Assembly: GCF_004345565.1 (NCBI RefSeq)
Contig: NZ_SLWA01000011.1
Location: forward strand, 109,111 to 173,110
DNA: 64,000 bases
DNA from: Flavobacterium circumlabens
GTDB lineage: Bacteria; Bacteroidota; Bacteroidia; Flavobacteriales; Flavobacteriaceae
Direction of reading: 5' to 3'
The first letter of the stretch is position 1. Each line of letters starts with the position of its first letter. Positions 1-8,150 of this stretch are shown here, one piece after another. Position numbers and translations under genes: made by a program. The notes under the pieces are model-generated. The model saw only the letters and a program-made list of their open reading frames with translations. It searched no databases and was not told where the DNA came from.

Positions 1-589
1 AATCTATTTCCTTAATAATATGTCCGTCCTTCAAGTATCTTTTGATTTTAAAATCGATATCATCAACAGTTTTTACTTCTTCAGGCACCAAAGTTTCGAT
101 CACCTGATTCACGTTCATAAAGTCAATTACGGCAAAACCATATTCGGATAAGCTGTCTTTTATGGCTTTTAGGGTGGTAAGATTGTCTTCATCACTTTCG
201 AAATAGCCAAAACTGGTAAATAAATTGAATATGGCATCGAATTTTTCTTCGAAAGGTTCACGCATATCGTGCACCTTGAAATGAAGTGTCTCGTTACTGT
301 TTTTGCTTGCTTCAGCGATGCTGTTCTCCGATAAATCTGCACCTAAGACATTAAAACCCAATTGGTTTAAATAAATAGAATGGCGACCTTTTCCGCAGGC
401 AAGATCCAATACTGTTGCTTTTTCGGGCAAGTTCAGGTAATGGGTCAGATTATCCATAAAAATCTGGGCTTCCCTGTAGTTTCTGTCTTTATAAAGAATG
501 TGATAATACGGAGTGTCAAACCATGAAGTAAACCAATTTTCGGTGTTACGTTCCTGATTCGGTGTTGAGGAGTTCGATGCGTCAGACAT
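1..589 (-). CDS. class I SAM-dependent methyltransferase (3' part cut by window edge)
   Basis: The reading frame on the minus strand starts at the ATG at 589 and stays open to the left edge, so the C-terminus is missing. About 196 residues are visible. A SAM-binding motif I reads VLDLACGKGRHS, followed by an acidic residue in NVLGADLS, which is the class I Rossmann methyltransferase pattern. The N-terminus (MSDASNSSTPNQERN) is polar and has no signal peptide, so the protein is cytosolic. The substrate cannot be told from sequence; small-molecule methyltransferases of this type are common. It is divergent from the RNA methyltransferase gene at 749, and the two -7 boxes lie side by side. The class is clear and the specific function is unknown. 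Confidence 0.85.
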   Translation of the reverse strand, partial: MSDASNSSTPNQERNTENWFTSWFDTPYYHILYKDRNYREAQIFMDNLTHYLNLPEKATVLDLACGKGRHSIYLNQLGFNVLGADLSENSIAEASKNSNETLHFKVHDMREPFEEKFDAIFNLFTSFGYFESDEDNLTTLKAIKDSLSEYGFAVIDFMNVNQVIETLVPEEVKTVDDIDFKIKRYLKDGHIIKEID

Positions 590-619
590 TTATTCTATTT
601 CAATTAATTCAAAGTCCCG

Positions 620-627
620 CAAATTTA
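620..627 (-). promoter_or_regulatory. -7 box for the methyltransferase gene
   Basis: Reads TAAATTTG on the minus strand, matching the Bacteroidota -7 consensus TAnnTTTG, about 31 bp before the ATG at 589. No good -33 TTTG is visible. The call rests on one box and its position. Confidence 0.5.
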
Positions 628-630
628 GTG

Positions 631-638
631 TATTTTTG
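631..638 (+). promoter_or_regulatory. -7 box for the THUMP methyltransferase gene
   Basis: Reads TATTTTTG on the plus strand and lies only 3 bp from the opposing -7 box at 620-627, making a compact divergent promoter. The implied leader is about 100 nt and contains a short inverted repeat (AACGAT at about 659, ATCGTT at about 674). Confidence 0.5.
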
Positions 639-748
639 CCGAAAAATAACTATTTCGCAACGATACCTCATGAATCGTTACGTTTAAGGGGAAGTTTTTA
701 ATGCAGATTCGATTTTGATCGGAAATCTGTTTTAATTCAAATAAGAAA

Positions 749-1912
749 ATGGAAGAAAATTTTAGAATGATAGCCAAATGTTTTTTTGGTTTTGAAGAAA
801 TATTAGAGAATGAATTGCGTGCGCTTGGTGCTCAGGATGTAGAAAAAGGAGTTCGAATGGTAAGCTTTAAAGGCGATAAAGGTTTTATGTACAAAGCCAA
901 TTTATCGTTGCGTACTGCCCTTAAAGTTTTAAAACCGATTTACTCTTTCAGAGCCAATAATGAGCAGGCCTTGTACAAAGGAATTTCCGGAGTAAACTGG
1001 TCTAAATTGCTGAACGCCAATCAGACTTTTGTAATTGATGCCACCGTGCATTCGACTTATTTTAATCATTCCGAGTTTGTTTCTCAAAAATGTAAAGATG
1101 CTATTGTAGACCAGTTCAGAGAAAGAACGGGACAGCGTCCGAGTATTGATAAAGCGTTTCCGGATTTAAGGATTAACGTTCATATTGATAAAGATCAGGT
1201 TTCGGTTGCTTTAGATACTTCCGGAAATTCACTGCATCAGCGTGGTTACAGAACAGCCACGAATATTGCGCCGATTAACGAAGTTTTGGCAGCAGGAATT
1301 TTATTGTTATCCGGTTGGGAAGGGCAGAGCCATTTTCTTGATCCGATGTGCGGGTCAGGGACTTTTCTGGCAGAAGCCGCAATGATTGCCTGCAATATCC
1401 CGGCAAACATCAACCGTAAGGAATTTGCATTCGAGAAATGGAAAGACTGGGATAACGATTTATTTGATGACATCGTAAACAGCCTGATGAAAAAAACAAA
1501 GGAATTTCATTATACGATAAAAGGTTTTGATAAAGCGCCAAGTGCTGTAAACAAAGCTAAAGACAATATTAAGAATGCCAATCTGGAGGATTATGTTTCC
1601 ATTTCTGAAAACAACTTTTTTGAAAGTGAAAAAACGGTCGAAGGAAAGTTACACATGGTTTTCAATCCGCCTTATGACGAACGTCTGGACATTCATATGG
1701 AAGAATTCTACAAAAATATTGGAGATACTTTAAAGAAAAGCTACCCAGGGACTAACGCCTGGTTTATCACGGCCAATCTTGAAGCCCTAAAATTCGTAGG
1801 CCTGAAACCTTCCAGAAAAATCAAACTTTTCAACGCAAGTTTAGAAGCGCGTCTGGTTAAGTACGAAATGTACGAGGGAAGTAAGAGAACGAAGTTTCAG
1901 GTAAACGAATAG
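749..1912 (+). CDS. THUMP-domain class I SAM-dependent RNA methyltransferase (RlmL-like)
   Basis: 387 aa. An N-terminal ferredoxin-like/THUMP region (about residues 1-165) should bind RNA, and a Rossmann methyltransferase domain follows. Motif I is DPMCGSGTFLAEAA. The N-methyltransferase motif IV is NPPY, in MVFNPPYDERL, which is typical of enzymes that methylate an exocyclic amine of guanosine or adenosine. E. coli RlmL makes m2G2445 of 23S rRNA with the same domain order. This protein matches only the RlmL half, without the RlmK domain, which is the usual Bacteroidota architecture. The exact modified base is inferred. It stands alone, and its 3' end runs into a repeat hairpin at 1916-1986. 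Confidence 0.88.
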   Translation: MEENFRMIAKCFFGFEEILENELRALGAQDVEKGVRMVSFKGDKGFMYKANLSLRTALKVLKPIYSFRANNEQALYKGISGVNWSKLLNANQTFVIDATVHSTYFNHSEFVSQKCKDAIVDQFRERTGQRPSIDKAFPDLRINVHIDKDQVSVALDTSGNSLHQRGYRTATNIAPINEVLAAGILLLSGWEGQSHFLDPMCGSGTFLAEAAMIACNIPANINRKEFAFEKWKDWDNDLFDDIVNSLMKKTKEFHYTIKGFDKAPSAVNKAKDNIKNANLEDYVSISENNFFESEKTVEGKLHMVFNPPYDERLDIHMEEFYKNIGDTLKKSYPGTNAWFITANLEALKFVGLKPSRKIKLFNASLEARLVKYEMYEGSKRTKFQVNE

Positions 1913-1915
1913 TTA

Positions 1916-1986
1916 CAAAGAGGCAAAGGTTCAAAGGAACAGAGTTTTTTCTTTGTACCTTTGAACCTTTGTAGCTCTGAACCTTA
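1916..1986. repeat. CAAAGGTTC-type inverted repeat, probable terminator
   Basis: CAAAGGTTCAAAGG is followed about 20 nt later by its exact reverse complement CCTTTGAACCTTTG, with a T-rich loop. It sits directly after the methyltransferase stop codon. The same words recur at 6790-7016 and 56286-56432, so this is one member of a dispersed intergenic family. Confidence 0.65.
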
Positions 1987-1998
1987 AAAAAGAAAAAA

Positions 1999-2238
1999 AT
2001 GACTAAACTACAATTAAGAGGATTTTTATATCAATTAGGATGTTTTGCTATTTTATTTATAGCAGGACGATATTTGGTGGCTAATTATACCGGATTAACA
2101 GGACTTTGGATTCCAATGACGGCTTTTATCGCTGCCACTTTGATTTCGCCTAAATTTCAGGCTGTGAAAACCAAGGACGGCGAAAAACTATTTATGAAAT
2201 GGATTTTTCTAAAAGGAATTAGGGAAATAGGTTCTTAG
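1999..2238 (+). CDS. small two-helix membrane protein, unknown function
   Basis: 79 aa. Two hydrophobic segments are visible, about residues 9-30 (YQLGCFAILFIAGRYLV) and 34-50 (LWIPMTAFIAATLISP), followed by a short basic tail. The start ATG follows an A/G-rich stretch (AAAAAAGAAAAAAATG). I do not recognise a named family. The clean frame between two repeat/terminator blocks and the coherent membrane topology support a real gene. It may be cotranscribed with the upstream RNA methyltransferase unless the hairpin at 1916-1986 stops transcription. Confidence 0.65.
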   Translation: MTKLQLRGFLYQLGCFAILFIAGRYLVANYTGLTGLWIPMTAFIAATLISPKFQAVKTKDGEKLFMKWIFLKGIREIGS

Positions 2239-2400
2239 AGTTTCTTAGAGGTGCTAAGGTGTTGAGATTCTAAAGCTCTAATGTTAAAAAAAAGCTGCAA
2301 ACAACAAAATTAAAAGCCACAAATTCAAAGATGAATTTGTGGCTTTTAATTTTATCTTAGTCACTTAGAACCTCAGTAACTTAGCACCTTTTAAAAAAAA
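2236..2400. repeat. CTTAGAGGTGCTAAGG-type inverted repeat flanking a terminator
   Basis: CTTAGAGGTGCTAAGG (2245-2262 region) is echoed in opposite orientation by CTTAGAACCTCAGTAACTTAG near 2364-2390. Between them lies the hairpin at 2308-2352. The words are shared with the repeats at 8023-8150. Confidence 0.55.
2308..2352. terminator. bidirectional rho-independent terminator
   Basis: TTAAAAGCCACAAATTC pairs with GAATTTGTGGCTTTTAA across a 6-nt loop, with A- and T-tracts on the two sides. It separates the convergent genes ending at 2238 and 2403. Confidence 0.85.
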
Positions 2401-2402
2401 AA

Positions 2403-3212
2403 CTATTTTTTAGGAGAGACATTCTTCAGTTCCGGAACAATTACTTTTTTCTTGTAAAGTGGAATAAAGTAAGAAACGGTATAATTAAAACCTACTCCGA
2501 AATTTCCGTCGTACGTTCTGTTGAAGCCGGGAATATAAAGATTTTCGAAATTACCGGGTTCTTTGTTGCTTACCAGAAGCTTTAACTGAACACCGAAACC
2601 TACGAATACGTTATTAAACACTTTTGCTTTAAGCCCCATGGCAACTTCAAGCCAGGCCGCTGTAAGTCCATTGTATTTTTCTCCTGAAACAATTGGGGTT
2701 TGCTGTCCCCAGTACGGATTTGGATTATAGATCTTGTACGTATTCAATTGCTGGCTAAAAGTACTAAAACCTCCGCGCAGCCCTATCGTGATAAGATTCT
2801 CCATGTCCAGCCAGTTCTGATACGTATTGTAATCAAAACCTCCTTTTATGTAGGTTCCTGTGGCTGTTGAGTTTAATCTGTCGTCATCTGTGGTTTTATC
2901 CTCAAAACCAAGTTCTGCAGCCAGATAATACTTTTTCGTTAGACGAAAATCTCCCACAAATTCAACGCCTTTATAATCTTTGTCGTAAAAACCGCGTGTC
3001 AGTTTGTACAAGTCAACACCAACCCGAAGTCCATATCGATTGGTTTTTGGAAGAATAGTATCTGTGGCAGTTTCCTGACCAGCTGGTTTTTTGATTTCTG
3101 ATTTTGGTTTTTCCGGAGCAGTTTCTTTTGTTTTGACTGTTTCCTGAGCGTGAACCAAAAACATTGAAAACAATAAAGGAATACTAAAAAAATACTTTAA
3201 TATGTGTTTCAT
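2403..3212 (-). CDS. DUF6048 family protein, probable outer-membrane beta-barrel
   Basis: 269 aa from the ATG at 3212. A TTG 12 bp upstream is possible but less likely. A signal peptide (about residues 1-22, ending VHAQ) shows export. A low-complexity Lys/Glu/Thr linker follows, then alternating aromatic and glycine-rich strands (GLRVGVDLYK, GVEFVGDFRL, YYLAAELGFED) and a C-terminal FGVGFNYTVSYFIPLY, all typical of a small outer-membrane barrel. In Flavobacteriaceae this DUF6048 gene sits next to a DUF6452 lipoprotein gene and rlmD, as here. The start overlaps the end of the DUF6452 gene by 29 bp, so the two are translationally coupled. The function is unknown. Confidence 0.8.
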   Translation of the reverse strand: MKHILKYFFSIPLLFSMFLVHAQETVKTKETAPEKPKSEIKKPAGQETATDTILPKTNRYGLRVGVDLYKLTRGFYDKDYKGVEFVGDFRLTKKYYLAAELGFEDKTTDDDRLNSTATGTYIKGGFDYNTYQNWLDMENLITIGLRGGFSTFSQQLNTYKIYNPNPYWGQQTPIVSGEKYNGLTAAWLEVAMGLKAKVFNNVFVGFGVQLKLLVSNKEPGNFENLYIPGFNRTYDGNFGVGFNYTVSYFIPLYKKKVIVPELKNVSPKK

Positions 3213-3711
3213 TTTCGAGTTCAATGTTAGGGTTTATTATAAAAATGTCCTGCATCCAAACTCCGTCACCGGTAGGATCCGTTCTTTGAAAAGCACTTAA
3301 ATTAAAGATGGTTTTAAAGCCACAAGCTCTGGAAACATAAGAATTCTGACGGGAATAAACGAAATTTATTTCATCAGAATTAACAAGGGAAGCATTCGTA
3401 CTGCCATAATTGTTAATAAATGTATAGGTTGTTATATCTGTATCCGTCCTGAGCGGAATAGCAATCGAGTCGGCACTGGTTAGGTATTTTGTATCATCAA
3501 GGGCACTTTCATTAAAAACAACACTCAGTTCCTGATCCTTTCCGGTTACCCTAAGATTATTTACCCTTTTTCGTAAGGTTGAATTGTTTATATCGTAAAA
3601 AGTGATTACTAATCGTGGCGTTGTTGGGGTATCCGGGTCACAAATATCATCTTTCTCGCAACTGGATAAACCAAAAGCAAAAACCAATAAAAACGAGATT
3701 ATTTTTTTCAT
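3184..3711 (-). CDS. DUF6452 family lipoprotein
   Basis: 175 aa. The N-terminus is a lipoprotein signal peptide with a lipobox ending LSSC, so Cys18 would be lipidated. The acidic residues after it (EKDD) are typical of Bacteroidota lipoproteins sorted to the outer membrane. The rest is a beta-rich domain without catalytic motifs. It lies between rlmD (12 bp upstream) and the DUF6048 barrel gene, whose start it overlaps. The conserved triplet suggests that the lipoprotein and barrel act together in the envelope; that is inference from context. Confidence 0.8.
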   Translation of the reverse strand: MKKIISFLLVFAFGLSSCEKDDICDPDTPTTPRLVITFYDINNSTLRKRVNNLRVTGKDQELSVVFNESALDDTKYLTSADSIAIPLRTDTDITTYTFINNYGSTNASLVNSDEINFVYSRQNSYVSRACGFKTIFNLSAFQRTDPTGDGVWMQDIFIINPNIELENETHIKVFF

Positions 3712-3723
3712 GTATAATTTTTG

Positions 3724-5136
3724 TTATCGAAGTTCTAAAAGTACAACATTTTCAACATGATGCGTTTGCGGAAACATATCTACCGGACGAACGCGTGTTA
3801 CTTTGTATTTTTCATCCATCAAAGCCAAATCACGTGCCTGTGTAGCCGAATTACAACTTACGTAAACTACTTTTTTAGGAGCAATTTTCAAAATCTGATC
3901 AATAACGGCAGCGTGCATACCGTCTCTTGGCGGATCTGTAATAATAACATCCGGTTTGCCATGCTGGGCAATGAAGCTTTCGTTAAATACAACTTTCATA
4001 TCTCCAACAAAAAACTCGCAATTTGTAATATTATTGCGTTCTGCATTGGCTTTAGCATCTAAAATTGCTTCCGGAACACTTTCTACACCAATTACTTTTT
4101 TTGCTTTTTTAGAAACGAACTGTGCAATAGTTCCTGTTCCTGTATATAAATCATAAACCGTTTCATCACCGGAAAGACCTGCGAAGTCACGTGTTATTTT
4201 GTATAATTCATAAGCCTGATCGGAGTTGGTCTGGTAAAAAGATTTAGCATTAATACTAAATTTTAAACCTTCCATTTCTTCCAGTATATAATCCCTTCCT
4301 TTATACAGTTTAATATTCTGATCGTAAATGGTATCGTTTTGTTTTGAATTTACGACATATTGTAACGAGGTAATTTGAGGGAATTTTTCGTAAAGGTGAT
4401 CTAAAAGAAGCTCACGATTTTTTTTGTCATTTTCGAAAAACTGAATCAAAACCATTATTTCACCGGTAGAAGCGGTACGAATCATAAAAGTTCGAAGTAA
4501 ACCGGACTGCTCTCTCGGGTTAAAAAAGGCTAAATTATGTTCGTTTGCAAAATCCCTGATTTCGTTTCTGATTGCATTTGAAGGATCTTCCTGTAAATAA
4601 CATTTGCTGATGTCCAGGATTTTATCCCACATTTTCGGAATATGAAAACCTAAGGCATTTCTGTTTCCTAGATCTTCAGTGCTGTCAATTTCTTTTTCAG
4701 TTAACCAACGGCTGTTAGAAAATGAAAATTCCATTTTATTTCGGTAGAAAAACTGCTTTTCTGAACCCAAAATAGTTTCGAATTCAGGAAGTTCAACTTT
4801 TCCAATACGCTGCAAATGATTTTTTACTTCGTTTTGTTTATAATACAACTGTTGGCTGTATTTCATGTTTTGCCATTTACATCCTCCACAAACTCCAAAA
4901 TGATCGCAAATCGGCTCGATGCGATGTTCTGATAATTCATGAAATTTTACGGCTTTACCTTCATAATAGGCTTTTCTCTTTTTAAAAGTCTGTACGTCAA
5001 CCACATCACCAGGTACTACATTCGGAATAAAGATAACTTTTCCGTCAGGAGCCTTGGCTACGGATACTCCCTTTGCTCCGGCATCAAGAACCTGAATTTG
5101 ATGAAAGACAACTTTGTCTGTAATTTTTCTTCCCAT
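3724..5136 (-). CDS. rlmD: 23S rRNA (uracil-1939-C5)-methyltransferase RlmD
   Basis: 470 aa. It transfers a methyl group from SAM to C5 of a uracil in 23S rRNA (U1939 in E. coli numbering). An N-terminal TRAM domain covers about residues 1-60. Iron-sulfur cluster cysteines are seen as Cys77, Cys83 and Cys86 (ICDHFGVCGGC), with a likely fourth near residue 176 (SKCYLQ). The C-terminal methyltransferase domain has a SAM motif (YDLYTGTGTIAQF), the DPPRDGMH motif and the catalytic nucleophile in VYVSCNSAT. All family signatures are intact. It is the first gene of the rlmD-DUF6452-DUF6048 unit. Paralogues such as TrmA or RlmC are less likely given the TRAM and Fe-S parts. Confidence 0.93.
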   Translation of the reverse strand: MGRKITDKVVFHQIQVLDAGAKGVSVAKAPDGKVIFIPNVVPGDVVDVQTFKKRKAYYEGKAVKFHELSEHRIEPICDHFGVCGGCKWQNMKYSQQLYYKQNEVKNHLQRIGKVELPEFETILGSEKQFFYRNKMEFSFSNSRWLTEKEIDSTEDLGNRNALGFHIPKMWDKILDISKCYLQEDPSNAIRNEIRDFANEHNLAFFNPREQSGLLRTFMIRTASTGEIMVLIQFFENDKKNRELLLDHLYEKFPQITSLQYVVNSKQNDTIYDQNIKLYKGRDYILEEMEGLKFSINAKSFYQTNSDQAYELYKITRDFAGLSGDETVYDLYTGTGTIAQFVSKKAKKVIGVESVPEAILDAKANAERNNITNCEFFVGDMKVVFNESFIAQHGKPDVIITDPPRDGMHAAVIDQILKIAPKKVVYVSCNSATQARDLALMDEKYKVTRVRPVDMFPQTHHVENVVLLELR

Positions 5137-5204
5137 AGCGCAAAAATAAGGGTTTGTAAACTTTTATAAATTTAATTTTTAAAATATTTTACCATTTTTT
5201 TTAA

Positions 5205-5239
5205 TTTGCTAGTTTAATTGAGTTTAAAAGGTAACTTTG
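5205..5239 (+). promoter_or_regulatory. promoter of the histidine kinase gene (-33 TTTG, -7 TAACTTTG)
   Basis: TTTG at 5205-5208 is followed after 23 bp by TAACTTTG at 5232-5239. The spacing is at the upper end of the TTG-N17-23-TAnnTTTG range described for Flavobacterium. The implied leader is about 50 nt. Confidence 0.6.
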
Positions 5240-5293
5240 TTTTAGCAAAATCCCAAATGCTACATTTTTAACCTATCGTTTTGTTATTTTTTT

Positions 5294-6343
5294 ATGAAGT
5301 TGTATCACAATCTTTCACAAATTGGCTTTTTAAAAAAAAGTTATGCCTTCAAATTCCTGTTTGTTGCTTTTATAGGTATACACATCCCATTAATCGGAAT
5401 TTTATTCTTTGTACTCTATTTTGATACTGAAATTTCGCCGGCTTCTATTTTAATTTTTTCCCTGATAATGACATTATTGGCTACTGTAGTAACTCTTTTA
5501 GTTTTAAAGCAGCTTATAAAACCAATTGCAATTGCTTCAAAATCTTTAGACGATTACAGGAATAACAGAAGATTGTCTGTTTTGCCGACCGAATATCCCG
5601 ATGAGGCAGGTCTTTTGATGTGTAATATTCAGGAATCTATTTATGAGGCAGAAAGTTATATCAACGAAAAACAGGACTTGATTTATATGCTTTCGCACGA
5701 TTTAAAGAATTTTGCCGGAAATCCTCAGGGTCTGGCCAATTTAATTATCAGCGAGAATCCATCGGACTCGGTAAAAAATCTGGCGGGATTAATTTGTGAA
5801 TCCACTAATTTGCAATTTCGATACATTGAGAATTTTATAAAATTACTGAATGAGCAGGATCAGATTGCCAAAATCAACCAGGAAGTAAGGACTATTGTAT
5901 TCCCTAATATTCTGCCTTTTATCAACGAGCAGGTAGAACAACGCCTGATTGATAAAAATATAAAGCTGTCTCTGAGTTTAGAAGTAAACGAAGCCAAGCT
6001 AAGAATCGATGAAGGTTTATTGGTGCAGGTTTTGGTGAACCTGATTAGTAATGCCATTAAATTCTCTTATTTTGACAGTGAAGTTAAAGTTCGGATTTAC
6101 TTTGAAAAAGATAAATTAGTGATCACTGTTGCCGACAAGGGAATTGGTTTTAACAAAGATCAGATCGAAGAATTATTCAAAAAATTCACTACCATGAGCC
6201 GATTAGGTACTGCAAAAGAAGCTTCTACAGGAATTGGTTTATATTTGTGCAAGAAAATCATAGAAAGAAACCGCGGTGAATTAAGTGCTGCCAGTGAAGG
6301 AAAAAACAAAGGGGCCGAATTTAAAATAGTTTTTGACCTTTAA
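5294..6343 (+). CDS. membrane sensor histidine kinase, orphan
   Basis: 349 aa. Two transmembrane segments (about residues 17-40 and 47-70) with almost no periplasmic loop, so it probably senses within or near the membrane. A short HAMP-like linker and coiled-coil helix lead to the phosphoacceptor box MLSHDLKNFAG (His near 135). The ATPase domain has an N box (LVNLISNAIKFS), G1 (DKGIGF) and G2 (STGIGLYLC). These features define a kinase that phosphorylates a partner response regulator. No response-regulator gene lies nearby, so the partner is elsewhere. The stop codon directly abuts the stop of the convergent gene at 6344. Confidence 0.9.
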   Translation: MKLYHNLSQIGFLKKSYAFKFLFVAFIGIHIPLIGILFFVLYFDTEISPASILIFSLIMTLLATVVTLLVLKQLIKPIAIASKSLDDYRNNRRLSVLPTEYPDEAGLLMCNIQESIYEAESYINEKQDLIYMLSHDLKNFAGNPQGLANLIISENPSDSVKNLAGLICESTNLQFRYIENFIKLLNEQDQIAKINQEVRTIVFPNILPFINEQVEQRLIDKNIKLSLSLEVNEAKLRIDEGLLVQVLVNLISNAIKFSYFDSEVKVRIYFEKDKLVITVADKGIGFNKDQIEELFKKFTTMSRLGTAKEASTGIGLYLCKKIIERNRGELSAASEGKNKGAEFKIVFDL

Positions 6344-6787
6344 TCAGGATCTTTTCTTGATAATTTCATAATTGATAATGGTGAAAAAATAGAAGCAGGA
6401 ATCGGCTGTGATTTTACCCAGGATAATTCCGAAAAAATAATTCCCGCACAAAACCGGCATCCAGTACATACAAAACGGACGGACGACTAAAAAATCTAAA
6501 AAGGCCGGATATCCAAATTCCAAAACCAAATTTTTGACAAGTGAAAGAATTTCCTTAAAACTTGTTGATTTGTTTTGAATCTTATTCTGTCTTGCTATTT
6601 TCCTATAAGAAGAAATCAGAATAACACCGTAAAAAGCGAGATATTCTGCAAAAGTAATCAGATAGGCTGTTGTTAATCCGCTATAAATTCTACTGAAAAA
6701 AGAAGTGAGCAATGCCGCTGTCGTACTTGCCAGTTCAGCATATTTGTATCGGTTAAACCATTCCTTGAAATTTGATTTTGTAAGCAT
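6344..6787 (-). CDS. four-helix-type integral membrane protein, unknown
   Basis: 147 aa. Hydrophobic segments occur at about residues 17-35, 39-60, 88-105 and 108-140, with a basic loop (SYRKIARQNKIQNK) between the second and third. No family that I can name is evident. The gene is convergent with the histidine kinase and there is no spacing between the stop codons. Upstream lies a block of CAAAGGT-type repeats. A small-membrane-protein role is all that can be said. Confidence 0.65.
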   Translation of the reverse strand: MLTKSNFKEWFNRYKYAELASTTAALLTSFFSRIYSGLTTAYLITFAEYLAFYGVILISSYRKIARQNKIQNKSTSFKEILSLVKNLVLEFGYPAFLDFLVVRPFCMYWMPVLCGNYFFGIILGKITADSCFYFFTIINYEIIKKRS

Positions 6788-6789
6788 TT

Positions 6790-7020
6790 TTTTTAAGGTT
6801 CAGAGATGCAAAGTTACAGAGTTGCAAAGGTTTTTTAAGGTTCAGAAATGCAAAGTTACAAAGGTTTTTAGCGAGAAAAGTTTATAAAAACTTTGTTCCT
6901 CTGCACCTTTGTTCTTTTGAACCTTTTTTAAAATTCAGAGAATCAAAGTTGCAAAGTGGCAAAGGTAAAAAAACTTTGTAGCTATGAACCTTTGTTCCTT
7001 TGAACCTTTTTAAAACTTAC
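6790..7020. repeat. CAAAGGTTC-type repeat cluster
   Basis: About 230 bp holds four degenerate copies of words such as AAGGTTCAGA.ATGCAAAGTTACA and their reverse complements (AACTTTGTTCCTCTGCACCTTTG, CTTTGTTCCTTTGAACCTTTTT). The two orientations can pair into long hairpins. No coding potential is seen. Related blocks are at 1916 and 56286. Confidence 0.7.
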
Positions 7021-7026
7021 AAAAAC

Positions 7027-8013
7027 CTACCAAAGATGGTGCACGGAAGATTTGATGTATTTTTCATAAATGCTATTCATCGCTGCAATTTTCTCTGAAG
7101 TCAGTTTAGGTAAATCATATACCGATAAATTAGATAAGACGTGATTTGTTTTTGACGCGCCCGGAATAATACAGCTTATGTCTTCAAAACTCAAAATCCA
7201 CTGTAAAGCGTAAGGAGCCAGATTGGAAGCTTCAGGAAATAAGGATTTTAATTCCTGTACTGCTTTAAGACCCAACTCATAATCTATTCCTGAAAAGGTC
7301 TCGCCTTTATCGAAAGCATCTCCGTTACGATTAAAGTTACGATGATCCTGTGAATCAAAACTGGTTTTTGAATCAAATAAACCGGTTAAAAGTCCGCTTG
7401 CTAAAGGAACTCTGGCAATTATTCCAATGTCTTTCTTTCTGGCTTCAGAGAAAAACAATTGGGAAGGACGCTGACGAAACAAATTGAAAATAATCTGAAC
7501 CGTAGTGACATTCGAAAATTCGATTGCTTTTAAGGCTTCTTCGACTTTTTCTACGCTCACTCCTAAATTTAAAATTTTCCCCTGCTCTTTTAAACGGTCA
7601 AACATTTCGAAAATTTCAGGTCTGTAGAAAACTTCAGTAGGAGGACAGTGCAGCTGAATCAGATCAATCGTTTCCAGTCCCATTCTTTTCAGGCTGTCTT
7701 CCACAAATTTCTGAAGTACTTTAGGCTGATATCCTTCATTGACGTGCGGATTAATATGACGCCCGCATTTTGTAGCGACATAAATACGTTCAGAACGGGA
7801 ACGAACCACTCTTCCAACAGCAGTTTCACTCAGTCCATTTTCATAAACATCGGCGGTATCAATAAAATTAACGCCATTGTCAATAGCAGTATTTAGAAGT
7901 TCGTCAGCAGTTTTATTATCAAAAGCAGAGCCCCATTTTCCTCCAACCTGCCAGGTGCCAAGGGAGATTTCTGAGATATTAAAATTGGTTTTGCCTAGTT
8001 TACGGTAGTTCAT
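7027..8013 (-). CDS. aldo/keto reductase
   Basis: 328 aa, a single (beta/alpha)8 barrel NADPH-dependent oxidoreductase of the AKR superfamily. The catalytic tetrad can be placed: Asp52 and Tyr57 (DTADVYENG), Lys82 (ATKCGR) and His122 (IQLHCPP). The C-terminal coenzyme region includes PGASKTNHVLSNL. The protein is cytosolic with no signal peptide. The physiological substrate is not predictable; relatives reduce a range of aldehydes and ketones. It is transcribed as a single gene between two repeat blocks. Confidence 0.9.
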   Translation of the reverse strand: MNYRKLGKTNFNISEISLGTWQVGGKWGSAFDNKTADELLNTAIDNGVNFIDTADVYENGLSETAVGRVVRSRSERIYVATKCGRHINPHVNEGYQPKVLQKFVEDSLKRMGLETIDLIQLHCPPTEVFYRPEIFEMFDRLKEQGKILNLGVSVEKVEEALKAIEFSNVTTVQIIFNLFRQRPSQLFFSEARKKDIGIIARVPLASGLLTGLFDSKTSFDSQDHRNFNRNGDAFDKGETFSGIDYELGLKAVQELKSLFPEASNLAPYALQWILSFEDISCIIPGASKTNHVLSNLSVYDLPKLTSEKIAAMNSIYEKYIKSSVHHLW

Positions 8014-8022
8014 TTTTTTTTA

Positions 8023-8150
8023 GGTGCTAAGTTGCTAAGGTTATGAGGTACTAAGTTTTTCAAGGCTCTAAGGTTCTGAGTTACTAAGATCTGTAATTAT
8101 TTTGAAAAAAACTTAGAATCTTAGAAACTCAGAACCTTAGTACCTTATTC
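8023..8150. repeat. CTAAG/CTTAG-type inverted repeat block
   Basis: Words such as GGTGCTAAGTTGCTAAGG and AAGGTTCTGAGTTACTAAG are answered downstream by CTTAGAATCTTAG and CTCAGAACCTTAGTACC, giving an imperfect inverted structure with a T-rich centre. It lies between the aldo/keto reductase start and the end of cysM and probably serves as terminator or spacer. Confidence 0.65.

Noticed and set aside
6790..7020. Degenerate insertion sequence
   Set aside because: There is no transposase remnant or target duplication; the words recur at other gene ends as short inverted repeats.
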